Origin: Phocoenobacter atlanticus subsp. cyclopteri
Lineage (GTDB): Bacteria; Pseudomonadota; Gammaproteobacteria; Enterobacterales; Pasteurellaceae
DNA length: 64,000 nucleotides
Reading direction: 5' to 3'
NCBI RefSeq assembly: GCF_018343795.1
Contig: NZ_CP074346.1
Coordinates: 1 to 64,000 of the forward strand
Part shown: positions 43,932 through 54,418 of the stretch, one piece after another
How positions within the stretch are numbered: position 1 is the stretch's first letter
Layout of the letters: every line of letters begins with the position of its first letter
The notes under the pieces: model-generated
The model's database searches: none
Seen by the model: only the letters and a program-made list of their open reading frames with translations
Told to the model about the DNA's origin: nothing
Translations under genes and position numbers: made by a program

Positions 43932-45389
43932 ATGATTAAAAATAAAAAACTTATATTATTAATATTAGTCGGCATTATGGTTTTCCCCTTATCTGTGATA
44001 GCGAATGTCACTCAAGTATTACCAAATTTAAGCTTAACAGAACAGCAAATACATACAGAAAATAGATTAGCAAAATTTCAGCGATTAATGAAAAATCCTC
44101 AACTTTTATCTGATGTGGGGGCTTATATTCGCAAAAAAATGAAGAATAATAGATTACAATCTTTAAATCAATTAAAGAAAGTATATATTCTTGCTAATTT
44201 AGAACCTCTTTGGACAGATCAAAAAACAGAACAAATGTTTTTGAGAGATTATATAGTATTTGCTACAAGTGGTGTTTCGAATAGTGCTTTAGTAACATTA
44301 AAACAAATTATAGAAAGCCCTAAAGGAAGTATGCAAAGGGATATTTTATTAACAGACGCACTTCTAGATTATGTTTATTACAGTAAAAATGTAAAAAATA
44401 ATATCAGTTCATGGCTATATCAATCTAGCACGTATCAAAGACAAGAGCTTAGTGATCAATTATTATTACAATGGGTTGACTTGGCTAAAAGTAACTATGG
44501 AGCATTATTTATTTCTAAATATATTCCAAGTGATAATAAACTATATACAGAAATTATTAATAAAATAGTCACGGAAGCAGAAGGCAACCAATCGATAGAT
44601 AATATGACCATTGTTAAGTTAGCACTAAATGCACAACGTTTACGGCTTATTCCAAACTTTAATAATGGCGTGTATGTGAATATTCCTGCATATCAACTGG
44701 ACTACTATAAAAATGGCGCATTGGCATTACATTCTGTTGTGGTCGTTGGTCGTAAAAAACGCCAAACACCTATCTTATTTAGTCAATTAAGTGATGTGGT
44801 AGTTAATCCTCCTTGGACTATTCCTCCAACAATTTTAGAAGAAGATGTTATACCTAAATTTGCTAAAGATCCAAATTATGGCAGTAAAAAAGGATTTGAA
44901 ATTATCAGTTATTCAGGGGAAAAAGTAGAGCCAAGCTCTATCGACTGGGAAAACTACAAGGGTGAAAATGTGAAGAAATTTCCTTATATGGTTCGTCAAA
45001 AACCAGGAAAACAAGCGGCTTTAGGTCGTTATAAATTTAATATGCCAAGTGCTGATGCGATATTTTTACACGATACACCTCATAAAAATGTGTTTTCAAG
45101 AAAAAAACGAGCATTAAGTTCAGGCTGTGTTCGAGTACAGAAAGCAGCAGAATTGAGTGAAATTTTATTATCTGAAGCTGGTTGGAATATTTCCAAGCAA
45201 AAAGAAGTATATCGAAGTGAGAAAACGACTTTTGTTAAAATTAGATCGGAAAATCCTGTCTATCTTTATTATGTTACCGCTTGGGTTGAGAATGGTAGTG
45301 TGCGAAGTGTACCAGATGTTTATCATTTAGATCCTAAATTTAGATTAAATGGCATTGATTTGTATTCTATAAATACTTTACTAAAATAG
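43932..45389 (+). CDS. ldtD: LdtD-type L,D-transpeptidase (YcbB-like)
   Basis: This periplasmic enzyme makes 3-3 crosslinks between diaminopimelate residues of peptidoglycan. The 485 residues begin with a signal peptide (MIKNKKLILLILVGIMVFPLSVIA). A scaffold domain is followed by a YkuD catalytic domain with VVVGRKKRQTPILFSQLSDVVVNPPWTIPPTI, FLHDTPHKNVF (His380) and LSSGCVRVQKA (Cys399, the nucleophile). It is shorter than E. coli LdtD (about 615) because the N-terminal region is reduced. It heads the ldtD-mepK-gloC group, the same order as in E. coli. Confidence 0.9.
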   Translation: MIKNKKLILLILVGIMVFPLSVIANVTQVLPNLSLTEQQIHTENRLAKFQRLMKNPQLLSDVGAYIRKKMKNNRLQSLNQLKKVYILANLEPLWTDQKTEQMFLRDYIVFATSGVSNSALVTLKQIIESPKGSMQRDILLTDALLDYVYYSKNVKNNISSWLYQSSTYQRQELSDQLLLQWVDLAKSNYGALFISKYIPSDNKLYTEIINKIVTEAEGNQSIDNMTIVKLALNAQRLRLIPNFNNGVYVNIPAYQLDYYKNGALALHSVVVVGRKKRQTPILFSQLSDVVVNPPWTIPPTILEEDVIPKFAKDPNYGSKKGFEIISYSGEKVEPSSIDWENYKGENVKKFPYMVRQKPGKQAALGRYKFNMPSADAIFLHDTPHKNVFSRKKRALSSGCVRVQKAAELSEILLSEAGWNISKQKEVYRSEKTTFVKIRSENPVYLYYVTAWVENGSVRSVPDVYHLDPKFRLNGIDLYSINTLLK

Positions 45390-45493
45390 TTATCAACTAC
45401 TTAAAAGTTCCAATTTTTTGGAACTTTATCTATTTTTAAGATACTAACATAGAGTTTTTTATAATTTTTTTAATAAATATGAAGGGAGGAATT

Positions 45494-46054
45494 GTGGAAC
45501 AAGTTGATAATAATCGTCGTCGCTGGCTTTCGTTAGGAGGGATTGTCTTAGGTAGTACCTTACTTTCCTCTACAGTGCAGGCCCACTTATCAGGTTCAAA
45601 ACCACGTTCTTTGCGTTTTCATAATATCAATACAAATGAATATCTTGTTTCAAAATTTCATAATGGTAAGCATTTTGTTAAGAAAGAATTACAGAAACTG
45701 AATTATATTCTTCGTGACCGTAGAACAGGTAAGATCACTAATATGGATCCCAAGTTATTTTTGAAAATCGATCAAATTCAGAAAAAGCTCGCACTAAAAA
45801 ATGCAGAAGTTAAGATTATTTGTGGGTATCGTACTGCTAGAACAAATGCAAAAATGCATCGTCGTAGTCGAGGTGTGGCTAAACAGAGTTATCATATCAA
45901 AGGACAAGCCATTGATTTAAGAGTAACAGGTGTACCGCTGTCTCGTTTGTATCAAGCAGCCTTAAGTTTGCATAATGGTGGCGTGGGTTATTATCCTCGT
46001 AGTAATTTTGTTCATATAGATACTGGTCCTGTACGCACTTGGCGTGGTAGATAA
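45494..46054 (+). CDS. mepK: MepK-type murein endopeptidase (YcbK, M15/DUF882)
   Basis: MepK cleaves the 3-3 crosslinks that LdtD makes. With the GTG start at 45494 the protein is 186 residues and begins EQVDNNRRRWLSLGGIVLGS, a twin-arginine-type signal like that of E. coli MepK. The ATG at 45479 is less likely because AAGGGAGGA, the ribosome site, would lie inside the coding region. The metallopeptidase motifs are KIICGYRTARTNAKM, SYHIKGQAIDLRV (His and Asp zinc ligands) and NFVHIDTGPVRTW. It lies between ldtD and gloC. Confidence 0.88.
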   Translation: MEQVDNNRRRWLSLGGIVLGSTLLSSTVQAHLSGSKPRSLRFHNINTNEYLVSKFHNGKHFVKKELQKLNYILRDRRTGKITNMDPKLFLKIDQIQKKLALKNAEVKIICGYRTARTNAKMHRRSRGVAKQSYHIKGQAIDLRVTGVPLSRLYQAALSLHNGGVGYYPRSNFVHIDTGPVRTWRGR

Positions 46055-46067
46055 GCGGTGACATTTT

Positions 46068-46700
46068 ATGTTTAATTTGCAAATTATTCCTGTTGGAGCA
46101 TTTCAACAAAATTGTTCTGTCATTTGGGATAACCAGAGGAATGCCGCTATTATTGACCCAGGTGATGATGGTGAGCGTTTAATTCAATATATTGAACAAA
46201 ATCAATTAAATTTAACCAAAATTTTAATTACTCACGCCCATCTTGATCATATTATGGCAGCAGATCAACTTCGTCGGTATTTTGGTGTGGAAATTTATGG
46301 TTCACAACAAGCAGATCAACCTCTTTTTGAACAATTAGGTCAAATTACTGAAGAATATGGCTTTCCAAGAGTTGAGGGCTTTTTACCAGATCATTGGCTG
46401 AATGAAGGTGATGTTGTTGAGTTTGGAGAATTTAAATTTGATATTCGCCATTTACCTGGACACGCACCTGGACATATTGGTTTTTTTGATTTTCAAAATA
46501 AAATTACTTTTAGTGGTGATGTGTTATTTAAAAATAGCATTGGTCGAACAGATTTATATATGGGAAACCTTGAGCAATTACTTCATTCCATTAGAACAAA
46601 AATGCTTGATTTAGATGATGATTTTATTGTTATTGCAGGTCATGGTGCTCATACGACTATCGGTAAAGAAAAACAAACTAACCCTTTTCTAAAAAAATAA
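46068..46700 (+). CDS. gloC: GloC-type metallo-beta-lactamase-fold hydrolase (glyoxalase II, YcbL)
   Basis: This 210-residue cytoplasmic hydrolase cleaves S-lactoylglutathione in methylglyoxal detoxification. The metal site is visible in ITHAHLDHIMAADQL (HxHxDH), LPGHAPGHIGF, FSGDVLFKNSIGRTDL and GHGAHTTIGKEKQTNPFL. Its start region is unusual: an uptake-signal core, AAGCGGTGACATTT, sits immediately before the ATG and its TTTAATTTGCAAATTA tail codes for the first residues (MFNLQII). It follows mepK by 13 bases. Confidence 0.9.
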   Translation: MFNLQIIPVGAFQQNCSVIWDNQRNAAIIDPGDDGERLIQYIEQNQLNLTKILITHAHLDHIMAADQLRRYFGVEIYGSQQADQPLFEQLGQITEEYGFPRVEGFLPDHWLNEGDVVEFGEFKFDIRHLPGHAPGHIGFFDFQNKITFSGDVLFKNSIGRTDLYMGNLEQLLHSIRTKMLDLDDDFIVIAGHGAHTTIGKEKQTNPFLKK

Positions 46701-46744
46701 GGTACAATTCACCTTTCAACTCTCACGAATATAGTAGAAATAGA

Positions 46745-47548
46745 ATGCATAATACAGAAAATTTAATTGAGGTCAAAAACCTGACTTTTAGTAGGGGCGA
46801 CCGTCTGATTTATGATAATCTCAATCTTTGTGTAAAAGCAGGAAAAATAACGGCTATTATGGGACCATCAGGTATTGGTAAAACAACATTACTTCGTTTG
46901 ATTGGTGGACAGCTTCAACCTGAATCAGGTGAAATTTTATTTGATGGTGAAGATATTTGTAAAGCGAATAATAAAACGCTTTATGAAATGCGTCAGCGAA
47001 TGGGGATGTTATTTCAATCAGGGGCATTGTTTACTGATCTTTCTACTTTTGATAACGTAGCTTACCCTATCAGAGAGCATACTCAACTTTCTGAAGAATT
47101 AATAAGAAAAATGGTATTAATGAAACTTGAGGCTGTTGGATTAAGAGGTGCGGCATATTTAATGCCATCTGAATTATCTGGCGGAATGGCTCGTCGAGCA
47201 GCGTTAGCACGAGCAATTGCACTCGATCCTGAATTAATAATGTATGATGAACCTTTTGCAGGACAAGATCCTATCAGTATGGGCGTGATTGTAGAATTAA
47301 TTAAAAAGCTTAATGAAGCATTGAAATTAACTTCTGTTGTTGTTTCACACGATGTAAATGAAGTGTTAAGTATTGCGGATTATGCTTATATTGTGGCAGA
47401 TAAAAAAGTCATTGCTGAAGGCTCTCCAAAAGTGCTAATAGAAAGTGAAGATCCTAGAGTAATACAATTTCTTGCGGGTAATGCAGATGGACCAGTACAT
47501 TTTCACTATCCAACGAATAAAACTTATACAGAGGAGCTATTTCAGTGA
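46745..47548 (+). CDS. mlaF: MlaF, ATPase of the outer-membrane lipid asymmetry ABC transporter
   Basis: MlaF powers retrograde phospholipid transport that keeps the outer leaflet rich in lipooligosaccharide. The 267 residues have Walker [11 protein letters not shown] (40-49), signature [19 protein letters not shown] and Walker [19 protein letters not shown]. Length fits. It overlaps mlaE by four bases and starts the mlaFEDCB operon. Confidence 0.96.
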   Translation: MHNTENLIEVKNLTFSRGDRLIYDNLNLCVKAGKITAIMGPSGIGKTTLLRLIGGQLQPESGEILFDGEDICKANNKTLYEMRQRMGMLFQSGALFTDLSTFDNVAYPIREHTQLSEELIRKMVLMKLEAVGLRGAAYLMPSELSGGMARRAALARAIALDPELIMYDEPFAGQDPISMGVIVELIKKLNEALKLTSVVVSHDVNEVLSIADYAYIVADKKVIAEGSPKVLIESEDPRVIQFLAGNADGPVHFHYPTNKTYTEELFQ

Positions 47549-48321
47549 TTAATTTTATTTCATTATTGGGTTCTTCCGTTGTACGATTTTTTCGTGAATT
47601 TGGGCGTGCTAATTTTATGCTCTGGGGAGCATTAGTTGGAAAACCGCAGTTTAGAAAAAATACGCCTTTAGTCATTAAACAGTTATATGTTTTAGGTGTA
47701 CAATCTTTGCTCATTATAATGCTTTCTGGTTTATTTATTGGAATGGTATTAGGCTTGCAGGGGTATGTCGTTTTAGTCGATTTTTCTGCAGAAACCAGTT
47801 TAGGACAATTAGTTTCCTTATCATTATTAAGAGAGTTAGGACCTGTAGTTACGGCATTACTTTTTGCTGGTCGAGCAGGATCGGCATTAACGGCAGAAAT
47901 AGGTTTAATGAAAGCAACAGAGCAACTTTCTAGTTTGGAAATGATGGCGATTGATCCACTAAGACGAGTGATTGCTCCTCGCTTTTGGGCGGGTATTATT
48001 TCAATGCCAATTTTAGCTATTATTTTTACAGCCATTGGTATTTGGGGTGGTTCTCTCGTTGGTGTTGATTGGAAAGGGGTTGATTCTGGTAGTTTCTGGT
48101 CTGTGATGCAAAGTAGTGTAACTCTAACAGATTTACTCGATGGTTCAATTAAAAGTATTTTTTTCGCTTTTGCAGTAGTTTGGATTGCTTTATTTAATGG
48201 TTATAATTCACTACCTACTTCAGAAGGAATTAGTCAGGCAACAACAAAAACAGTAGTAAATGCATCATTAGTTGTATTAGGGTTAGATTTTATCTTAACT
48301 GCAATAATGTTTGGTGGTTAG
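47545..48321 (+). CDS. mlaE: MlaE, permease of the Mla lipid transporter
   Basis: MlaE is the membrane permease of the Mla complex. The 258 residues have about five membrane segments and the family motifs [79 protein letters not shown] and a C-terminal [19 protein letters not shown]. It overlaps mlaF (ATG/stop) and precedes mlaD. Confidence 0.96.
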   Translation: MINFISLLGSSVVRFFREFGRANFMLWGALVGKPQFRKNTPLVIKQLYVLGVQSLLIIMLSGLFIGMVLGLQGYVVLVDFSAETSLGQLVSLSLLRELGPVVTALLFAGRAGSALTAEIGLMKATEQLSSLEMMAIDPLRRVIAPRFWAGIISMPILAIIFTAIGIWGGSLVGVDWKGVDSGSFWSVMQSSVTLTDLLDGSIKSIFFAFAVVWIALFNGYNSLPTSEGISQATTKTVVNASLVVLGLDFILTAIMFGG

Positions 48322-48339
48322 ATTTAAAAGGAAAATAAA

Positions 48340-48849
48340 ATGAGACAATCGTTAAAATATGAATTTTGGGTAGGGTTATTTGTACTTATTGGATTAGGTG
48401 CATTGGTGTTTTTAGGATTACGTGTTGCAAATGTACAAGGTTTTTCTTCTGAAAAAACCTATACTCTTTATGCAACTTTTGATAATATCGGCGGACTAAA
48501 AGTGCGAGCACCTGTAAAAGTAGGTGGGGTTGTTGTTGGACGAGTATCAGAAATTAATTTAGATACCGAAAATTATACGCCAAAAGTGACTTTAGCGATT
48601 AATGAAAGATTTAATAATATCCCAGATACTAGTTCGTTGTCTATAAAAACCGCAGGTTTACTAGGTGAACAGTATATTGCTCTTGGTATTGGCTTTGTTC
48701 TTGACGGAGAAACCACAACATTAAAAGAAGGAGATACATTCTTTGACACTAATTCAGCAATGGTGCTAGAAGATTTAATCGGACAATTTTTATATGGTGA
48801 TAAAAAATCAGATAGTTCAAAAAATGAACCAGATTTAGACGCACAATAA
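48340..48849 (+). CDS. mlaD: MlaD, periplasmic MCE-domain lipid-binding protein
   Basis: MlaD forms a hexameric MCE ring anchored in the inner membrane, through which lipids pass between MlaC and MlaE. The 169 residues have one N-terminal membrane helix (FWVGLFVLIGLGALVFLGL) and a single MCE domain (TLYATFDNIGGLKVRAPVKVGGVVVGRV through KTAGLLGEQYIALG). Length is normal. AAAGG precedes the start. Confidence 0.95.
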   Translation: MRQSLKYEFWVGLFVLIGLGALVFLGLRVANVQGFSSEKTYTLYATFDNIGGLKVRAPVKVGGVVVGRVSEINLDTENYTPKVTLAINERFNNIPDTSSLSIKTAGLLGEQYIALGIGFVLDGETTTLKEGDTFFDTNSAMVLEDLIGQFLYGDKKSDSSKNEPDLDAQ

Positions 48850-48889
48850 AACAATTATTTGTTATAACTACTCGGAGATTGACAAAACT

Positions 48890-49528
48890 ATGATAAAAAT
48901 AATGAAAAAACTAATTTTTACGACAGTTATCACTTTATCAACACTTTTCTCTGCTCAAACGTTTGCAAATACAAACCCTTACGTATTAATGCAGCAAACG
49001 GCAGATAAATTATTTAGTGATATAAAAGCAAATCAAAATAAAATTAATAAGGATCCAAATTATTTACGCACTATTGTTCGTAATGATTTAATGCCTTATG
49101 TTCACGTGAAATATGCGGGACTAAAAGTATTAGGAAAATATCTAAAAAGTGCAAATTTACAGCAACGTGACAAATTTTTTGATGTCTTTGGGCAATTTAT
49201 TGAGCAATCTTATGCTCAAGTATTGACACAATACACTAATCAGAAAATTGAGATTGAAACAGAAAAACCGCTTGATAATAAATTGATTGTAGGTATTCGA
49301 GTGAATATTTTAGCAAACGATGATAGAAAACCAATTGAATTAAATTTTAAATGGCGTAAGAACAGTAGAACAGGTGAATGGCAAGCTTATGATATGGTTG
49401 CTGAAGGTATTAGTATGATTACAACTAAGCATAATGAGTGGAGTGGAATATTGCGCCAAAAAGGGATTGATGTTTTAATCGCTGATTTAGAAAAATCTAC
49501 TCAGAAACCTATTACCTTAAGCAAATAA
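48890..49528 (+). CDS. mlaC: MlaC, periplasmic phospholipid shuttle
   Basis: MlaC carries phospholipids between the outer-membrane MlaA-OmpC complex and MlaD. The 212 residues begin with a signal peptide (MKKLIFTTVITLSTLFSAQTFA). The mature domain matches MlaC/Ttg2D: RTIVRNDLMPYVHVKYAGLKVLGKYLK and FDVFGQFIEQSYAQVLTQYTNQ. The upstream ATG at 48890 fits GGAG at a long spacing; Met5 (48902) is the alternative. Confidence 0.93.
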   Translation: MIKIMKKLIFTTVITLSTLFSAQTFANTNPYVLMQQTADKLFSDIKANQNKINKDPNYLRTIVRNDLMPYVHVKYAGLKVLGKYLKSANLQQRDKFFDVFGQFIEQSYAQVLTQYTNQKIEIETEKPLDNKLIVGIRVNILANDDRKPIELNFKWRKNSRTGEWQAYDMVAEGISMITTKHNEWSGILRQKGIDVLIADLEKSTQKPITLSK

Positions 49529-49536
49529 TTGATGCT

Positions 49537-49863
49537 ATGAAATCACAAAAAATATTGCAATGGAATATTCAAGTAAATAATGATGGTTTAGTGGTTGTTT
49601 TATCTGGTAATTTAACAAGAAACACGTTGTTCTCTTTATGGGAACAACGTGCTTCTTTTTTGCAACCAGAATTAAAACAGTGTATTTATTGGGATCTTGA
49701 ATATCTTAAAGAGATAGATTCTGCAGGGTTCACTCTTTTGATGGAATTGCTGCATTTTTATGCAAAAAACAATAAGAATTATATTATAAATGTACCAAAT
49801 AGTATTACTAATCTTGCACAACTTTTTGATTTGCAAGAATGGTTAGAGCAGTTTACAACCTAA
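49537..49863 (+). CDS. mlaB: MlaB, STAS-domain subunit of the Mla transporter
   Basis: MlaB binds MlaF and is needed for stable, active transporter. The 108 residues form a STAS fold: SQKILQWNIQVNNDGLVVVLSGNLTRN and IYWDLEYLKEIDSAGFTLLMELLHF, where the DSAG region is typical. The family is poorly conserved, so its place at the end of mlaFEDC is strong support. Confidence 0.88.
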   Translation: MKSQKILQWNIQVNNDGLVVVLSGNLTRNTLFSLWEQRASFLQPELKQCIYWDLEYLKEIDSAGFTLLMELLHFYAKNNKNYIINVPNSITNLAQLFDLQEWLEQFTT

Positions 49864-49884
49864 TTTTAAGCTAGAGCGGTAATT

Positions 49885-50142
49885 ATGGAATTAAAACAGA
49901 TAGAAGATCTCTTAAATAAAGCATTAGAACTTGATGAAATCCACGTGCAGGGTGATGGTTCACATTTTGGTGTTATTGCAGTAAGTGATAGTTTTGCTTC
50001 ACTTTCAAAAGTTAAACAACAACAGATGATTTACGCGCCTTTGACCGAACTTTTTACCACGAATGTTATTCACGCATTAACTATTAAGACCTTTACAAAA
50101 GAGCAGTGGAAGAGAGAAAAACTTCTTAATTTTCCAAATTGA
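49885..50142 (+). CDS. ibaG: IbaG, BolA-family protein
   Basis: IbaG is a small BolA-type protein linked to acid stress and iron-sulfur handling with monothiol glutaredoxin. The 85 residues show HVQGDGSHFGVIAVSDSFASLSKVKQQQMIYAPL with the conserved histidine-rich BolA core, and lack the longer N-terminus of BolA itself. Gene order mlaB-ibaG-murA is the same as in E. coli. Confidence 0.93.
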   Translation: MELKQIEDLLNKALELDEIHVQGDGSHFGVIAVSDSFASLSKVKQQQMIYAPLTELFTTNVIHALTIKTFTKEQWKREKLLNFPN

Positions 50143-50169
50143 TTACAAGTATTAAGCGGTAAGATTTAA

Positions 50170-51477
<1,308 letters not shown>

Positions 51478-51506
51478 TATTATCATATCAATTTAAATTT
51501 TTAATA

Positions 51507-51536
51507 AAAGTAATCTTTCTAGATTGCTTTTTTATT
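51507..51536 (+). terminator. murA operon terminator
   Basis: AAGTAATCT and AGATTGCTT form a 9-base stem with one G-T pair and a TTCT loop, followed by a T run. It ends the mla-ibaG-murA region. Confidence 0.8.
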
Positions 51537-51589
51537 TTAAAAAATTTACATTTTTTGATCATTTTTCATCTTTCCCATTAAAAAAACTA

Positions 51590-51617
51590 TTGCAGTTCAT
51601 AAAAAAACTTGTATAGT
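51590..51617 (+). promoter_or_regulatory. dppA promoter
   Basis: TTGCAG (51590-51595) and TATAGT (51612-51617) are 16 bases apart, about 80 bases upstream of the dppA start. Confidence 0.5.
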
Positions 51618-51673
51618 CATAGACTCATAATTAAAAAAAGAAGACAAAATAGTCTTTAAAAAATAATAATTCA

Positions 51674-51683
51674 AACACAACAT
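51674..51683 (+). promoter_or_regulatory. Candidate GcvB small-RNA target site in the dppA leader
   Basis: AACACAACAT lies three bases before the ATAGGAG ribosome site. It is the seed-binding motif reported for GcvB in Pasteurella, and dppA is a classic GcvB target in enterics. Confidence 0.6.
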
Positions 51684-51699
51684 ATAGGAGTAAAACTCA

Positions 51700-53292
51700 A
51701 TGAGAAAAATGACAAAATTCTCTTTAATGACATTAGCAATAGCATCTACTACTGTTTTTGCAGCCCCTAAAACTTTTGTTTATTGCTTAGAAGCGTCGCC
51801 GTCTTTTTTAAGCCCTCAGTTAGCAACTGATGGTGCATCATTAGATGCGGCAAGCCGAACAATTTATAACCGTTTAACCACTTTTGAAGCAGGAACGACG
51901 AAAGTTATTCCTTCTTTGGCGGAAAAATGGGAGGTATCTGATGATGGCAAAACTTATGTTTTTCATTTACGTAAAGGGGTAAAATTCCACAGTAATAAAA
52001 ATTTTAAGCCCTCTCGTGATTTAAATGCAGATGATGTCTTATTCTCTTTTAATCGTCAATTAAATCCAAAGCATCCTTATAATAAAGTATCTGGAGGAAA
52101 CTATGAGTACTTTGTGGGAATGGATATGGCAAGTATTATTGATAAAGTGGAAAAAGTTGATGATTACACAGTGAAGTTTAGCCTGAAAGTACCAAATGCC
52201 CCTTTCCTAGCAAACTTAGGGATGGATTTCGCTTCTATTTTTTCAAAAGAATATGCAGATAAAATGCTAAAAGCAGGAACGCCTGAAGAGGTTGATACAC
52301 AACCAATTGGAACAGGACCATTTAAATTTGTTTCTTACCAAAAAGATTCAAATTTACGTTACAAAGCCTTTAAAGATTATTGGAAAGGTAAAGCAAAAAT
52401 TGATCGCTTAGTGTTTTCAATTACCCCTGATGCCTCGGTGCGTGATGCAAAATTAACTAAAGGGGAATGTCACGCAGCACCTTATCCAAATCCAGCAGAT
52501 ATTGAAAAATTAAAAGCAGATCCAAAAATAACCTTACTTTCAAAACCAGGATTAAATATTGGTTATCTTGCCTTTAATACTGAGAAAAAACCTTTTGATA
52601 ACTTAAAAGTACGTAAAGCATTAAGCTATGCTGTTAATAAAGCGGCCATTATTGAGTCTGTGTATCAAGGTGCAGGGCAAGCCGCGAAAAATGCTATTCC
52701 ACCAACAATGTGGAGTTATAACGATGATGTTAAAGATTATGAATATAATCCACAGAAAGCAAAAGAGTTGTTAAAAGAAGCTGGCTTTAAAGATGGTTTT
52801 GATGTTGAACTATGGGCAATGCCAGTGTCTCGTCCATATAACCCGAATGCTCGTCGTATGGCGGAGATTATCCAAGAAGATTGGAAAAACGTGGGTGTGA
52901 ATGCCAAGATTGTGAGCTATGAGTGGGGCGAATACTTAAAACGTATGCGTCAAGGTGATCACCAAACGGGCTTAATGGGTTGGACAGGTGATAATGGAGA
53001 TCCAGATAACTTCTTAAATACACTATTAAGTTGTTCTGCGAAAGAAAAAGGGTCTAATTATGCAAAATTCTGTAATAAAGAATTTGATGATTTAGTACTT
53101 TCTGCTGTTCAAAAAACAGATCCAGCAGAGCGTACTGCACTTTATAAAAAAGCACAGCAAGTATTTAAAGATCAAGCACCTTGGTTAACTATTGCTCATT
53201 CAACAACGTATTTCCCTGTGCGTAAAGAAGTAACAGGTTATGTTGTGAGTCCATTTGGATTACACGATTTTTATAATGTTGATTTAAAATAG
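51700..53292 (+). CDS. dppA: DppA, periplasmic dipeptide-binding protein
   Basis: This 530-residue solute-binding protein delivers dipeptides, and in Pasteurellaceae possibly heme, to the Dpp permease. It has a signal peptide (MRKMTKFSLMTLAIASTTVFA) with no lipobox cysteine, so it is a soluble periplasmic protein. The family-5 binding motifs are IPSLAEKWEVSDDGKTYVFHLRKGVKFH and NLGMDFASIFSKEYADKML, and VRKALSYAVNK. Only dppB and dppC follow; dppD and dppF are absent. A hairpin terminator lies between dppA and dppB. Confidence 0.93.
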   Translation: MRKMTKFSLMTLAIASTTVFAAPKTFVYCLEASPSFLSPQLATDGASLDAASRTIYNRLTTFEAGTTKVIPSLAEKWEVSDDGKTYVFHLRKGVKFHSNKNFKPSRDLNADDVLFSFNRQLNPKHPYNKVSGGNYEYFVGMDMASIIDKVEKVDDYTVKFSLKVPNAPFLANLGMDFASIFSKEYADKMLKAGTPEEVDTQPIGTGPFKFVSYQKDSNLRYKAFKDYWKGKAKIDRLVFSITPDASVRDAKLTKGECHAAPYPNPADIEKLKADPKITLLSKPGLNIGYLAFNTEKKPFDNLKVRKALSYAVNKAAIIESVYQGAGQAAKNAIPPTMWSYNDDVKDYEYNPQKAKELLKEAGFKDGFDVELWAMPVSRPYNPNARRMAEIIQEDWKNVGVNAKIVSYEWGEYLKRMRQGDHQTGLMGWTGDNGDPDNFLNTLLSCSAKEKGSNYAKFCNKEFDDLVLSAVQKTDPAERTALYKKAQQVFKDQAPWLTIAHSTTYFPVRKEVTGYVVSPFGLHDFYNVDLK

Positions 53293-53311
53293 TTATTGAA
53301 TCTTGTTATTC

Positions 53312-53371
53312 AAGCGGTAAGATTTTATATAAAATTTGCAAAAATCGATTATAATCTTACCGCTTCATTTT
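53312..53371 (+). terminator. Attenuating terminator between dppA and dppB built from two inverted uptake signals
   Basis: AAGCGGTAAGATT (53312-53324) and AATCTTACCGCTT (53353-53365) are perfect inverted copies of the uptake-signal core with its flank, followed by CATTTTT. It could reduce transcription into dppBC, giving more DppA than permease. Confidence 0.7.
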
Positions 53372-53398
53372 TATTTAATTTAAGTTGAGAAAATATAA

Positions 53399-54403
53399 AT
53401 GTTAAAGTTTATTTTAAAACGCTTACTTTCTGTTATTCCTACTTTTTTTGCAATAACATTGATTACTTTTGCTTTAGTGCATTTAATTCCAGGTGACCCG
53501 ATTGAAATTAGAATGGGAGAGCGAGGGCTGAGTCCTGAAGTTCATGCTCAAATGATGCATCAACTTGGGTTAGACCTTTCATTACCTCAACAATATTTTA
53601 ATTATTTAAAAGGTATTTTTCAGGGAGACTTAGGTAATTCATTTAGAAATAATGAACCTGTTTTAAAAGAATTTTTTACCCTCTTTCCTGCAACTGTTGA
53701 ATTAGCATTTTTTGCGTTATTGTGGTCATTAATTGGTGGAATTGTTTTAGGTGTTATTGCTGCGGTTAAAAAAGATTCGTGGTGGTCTCATTTAATTAGT
53801 TCACTTTCATTAACAGGTTATTCGATGCCAATTTTTTGGTGGGGATTGATTTTAATTTTATATATTTCTATTCCTCTTGATTTACCTGCATCAGGGCGAT
53901 TACCTGCAGAGTATTGGATTGATACAGATACAGGATTTATGTTAATTGACACGTGGAATTCTGATGAAGAAGGGGCATTTTTTGCTGCGATTAAATCTTT
54001 GATTTTACCTTCAATTGTACTTGGAACTATCCCACTAGCGGTAGTTACTCGGATGACTCGCTCATCAATGTTGGAAGTATTAAGTCAAGATTATATTCGT
54101 ACTGCAAAAGCGAAAGGGCTGACGCAATCTCGTATTATCATCAACCACGCATTACGTAATGCGTTAATTCCTATTATTACAGTAGTTGGATTAATTGTTG
54201 GACAGCTATTATCTGGAGCTGTGTTAACTGAAAATATTTTTTCGTGGCCAGGTATTGGAAAATGGGTAATTGATGCCATTAACTCTCGTGATTATCCTGT
54301 GTTACAAGGTTCAGTATTAATTATTGCAATGGTAATTGTTTTTGTGAATTTGATGGTTGATTTATTATATGGCGTGGTTAATCCTCGTATCCGTCATAGT
54401 TAA
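53399..54403 (+). CDS. dppB: DppB, dipeptide ABC transporter permease
   Basis: DppB is one of two membrane permeases of the dipeptide transporter. The 334 residues have six or so membrane segments and the family stretches HLIPGDPIEIRMGERGLSPE near the start and the EAA loop SQDYIRTAKAKGLTQSRIIINHALRNALIPIIT, then LTENIFSWPGIGKWVIDAI. It follows the dppA terminator and precedes dppC. Confidence 0.95.
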   Translation: MLKFILKRLLSVIPTFFAITLITFALVHLIPGDPIEIRMGERGLSPEVHAQMMHQLGLDLSLPQQYFNYLKGIFQGDLGNSFRNNEPVLKEFFTLFPATVELAFFALLWSLIGGIVLGVIAAVKKDSWWSHLISSLSLTGYSMPIFWWGLILILYISIPLDLPASGRLPAEYWIDTDTGFMLIDTWNSDEEGAFFAAIKSLILPSIVLGTIPLAVVTRMTRSSMLEVLSQDYIRTAKAKGLTQSRIIINHALRNALIPIITVVGLIVGQLLSGAVLTENIFSWPGIGKWVIDAINSRDYPVLQGSVLIIAMVIVFVNLMVDLLYGVVNPRIRHS

Positions 54404-54418
54404 TTTTAGGGAGAAAAA

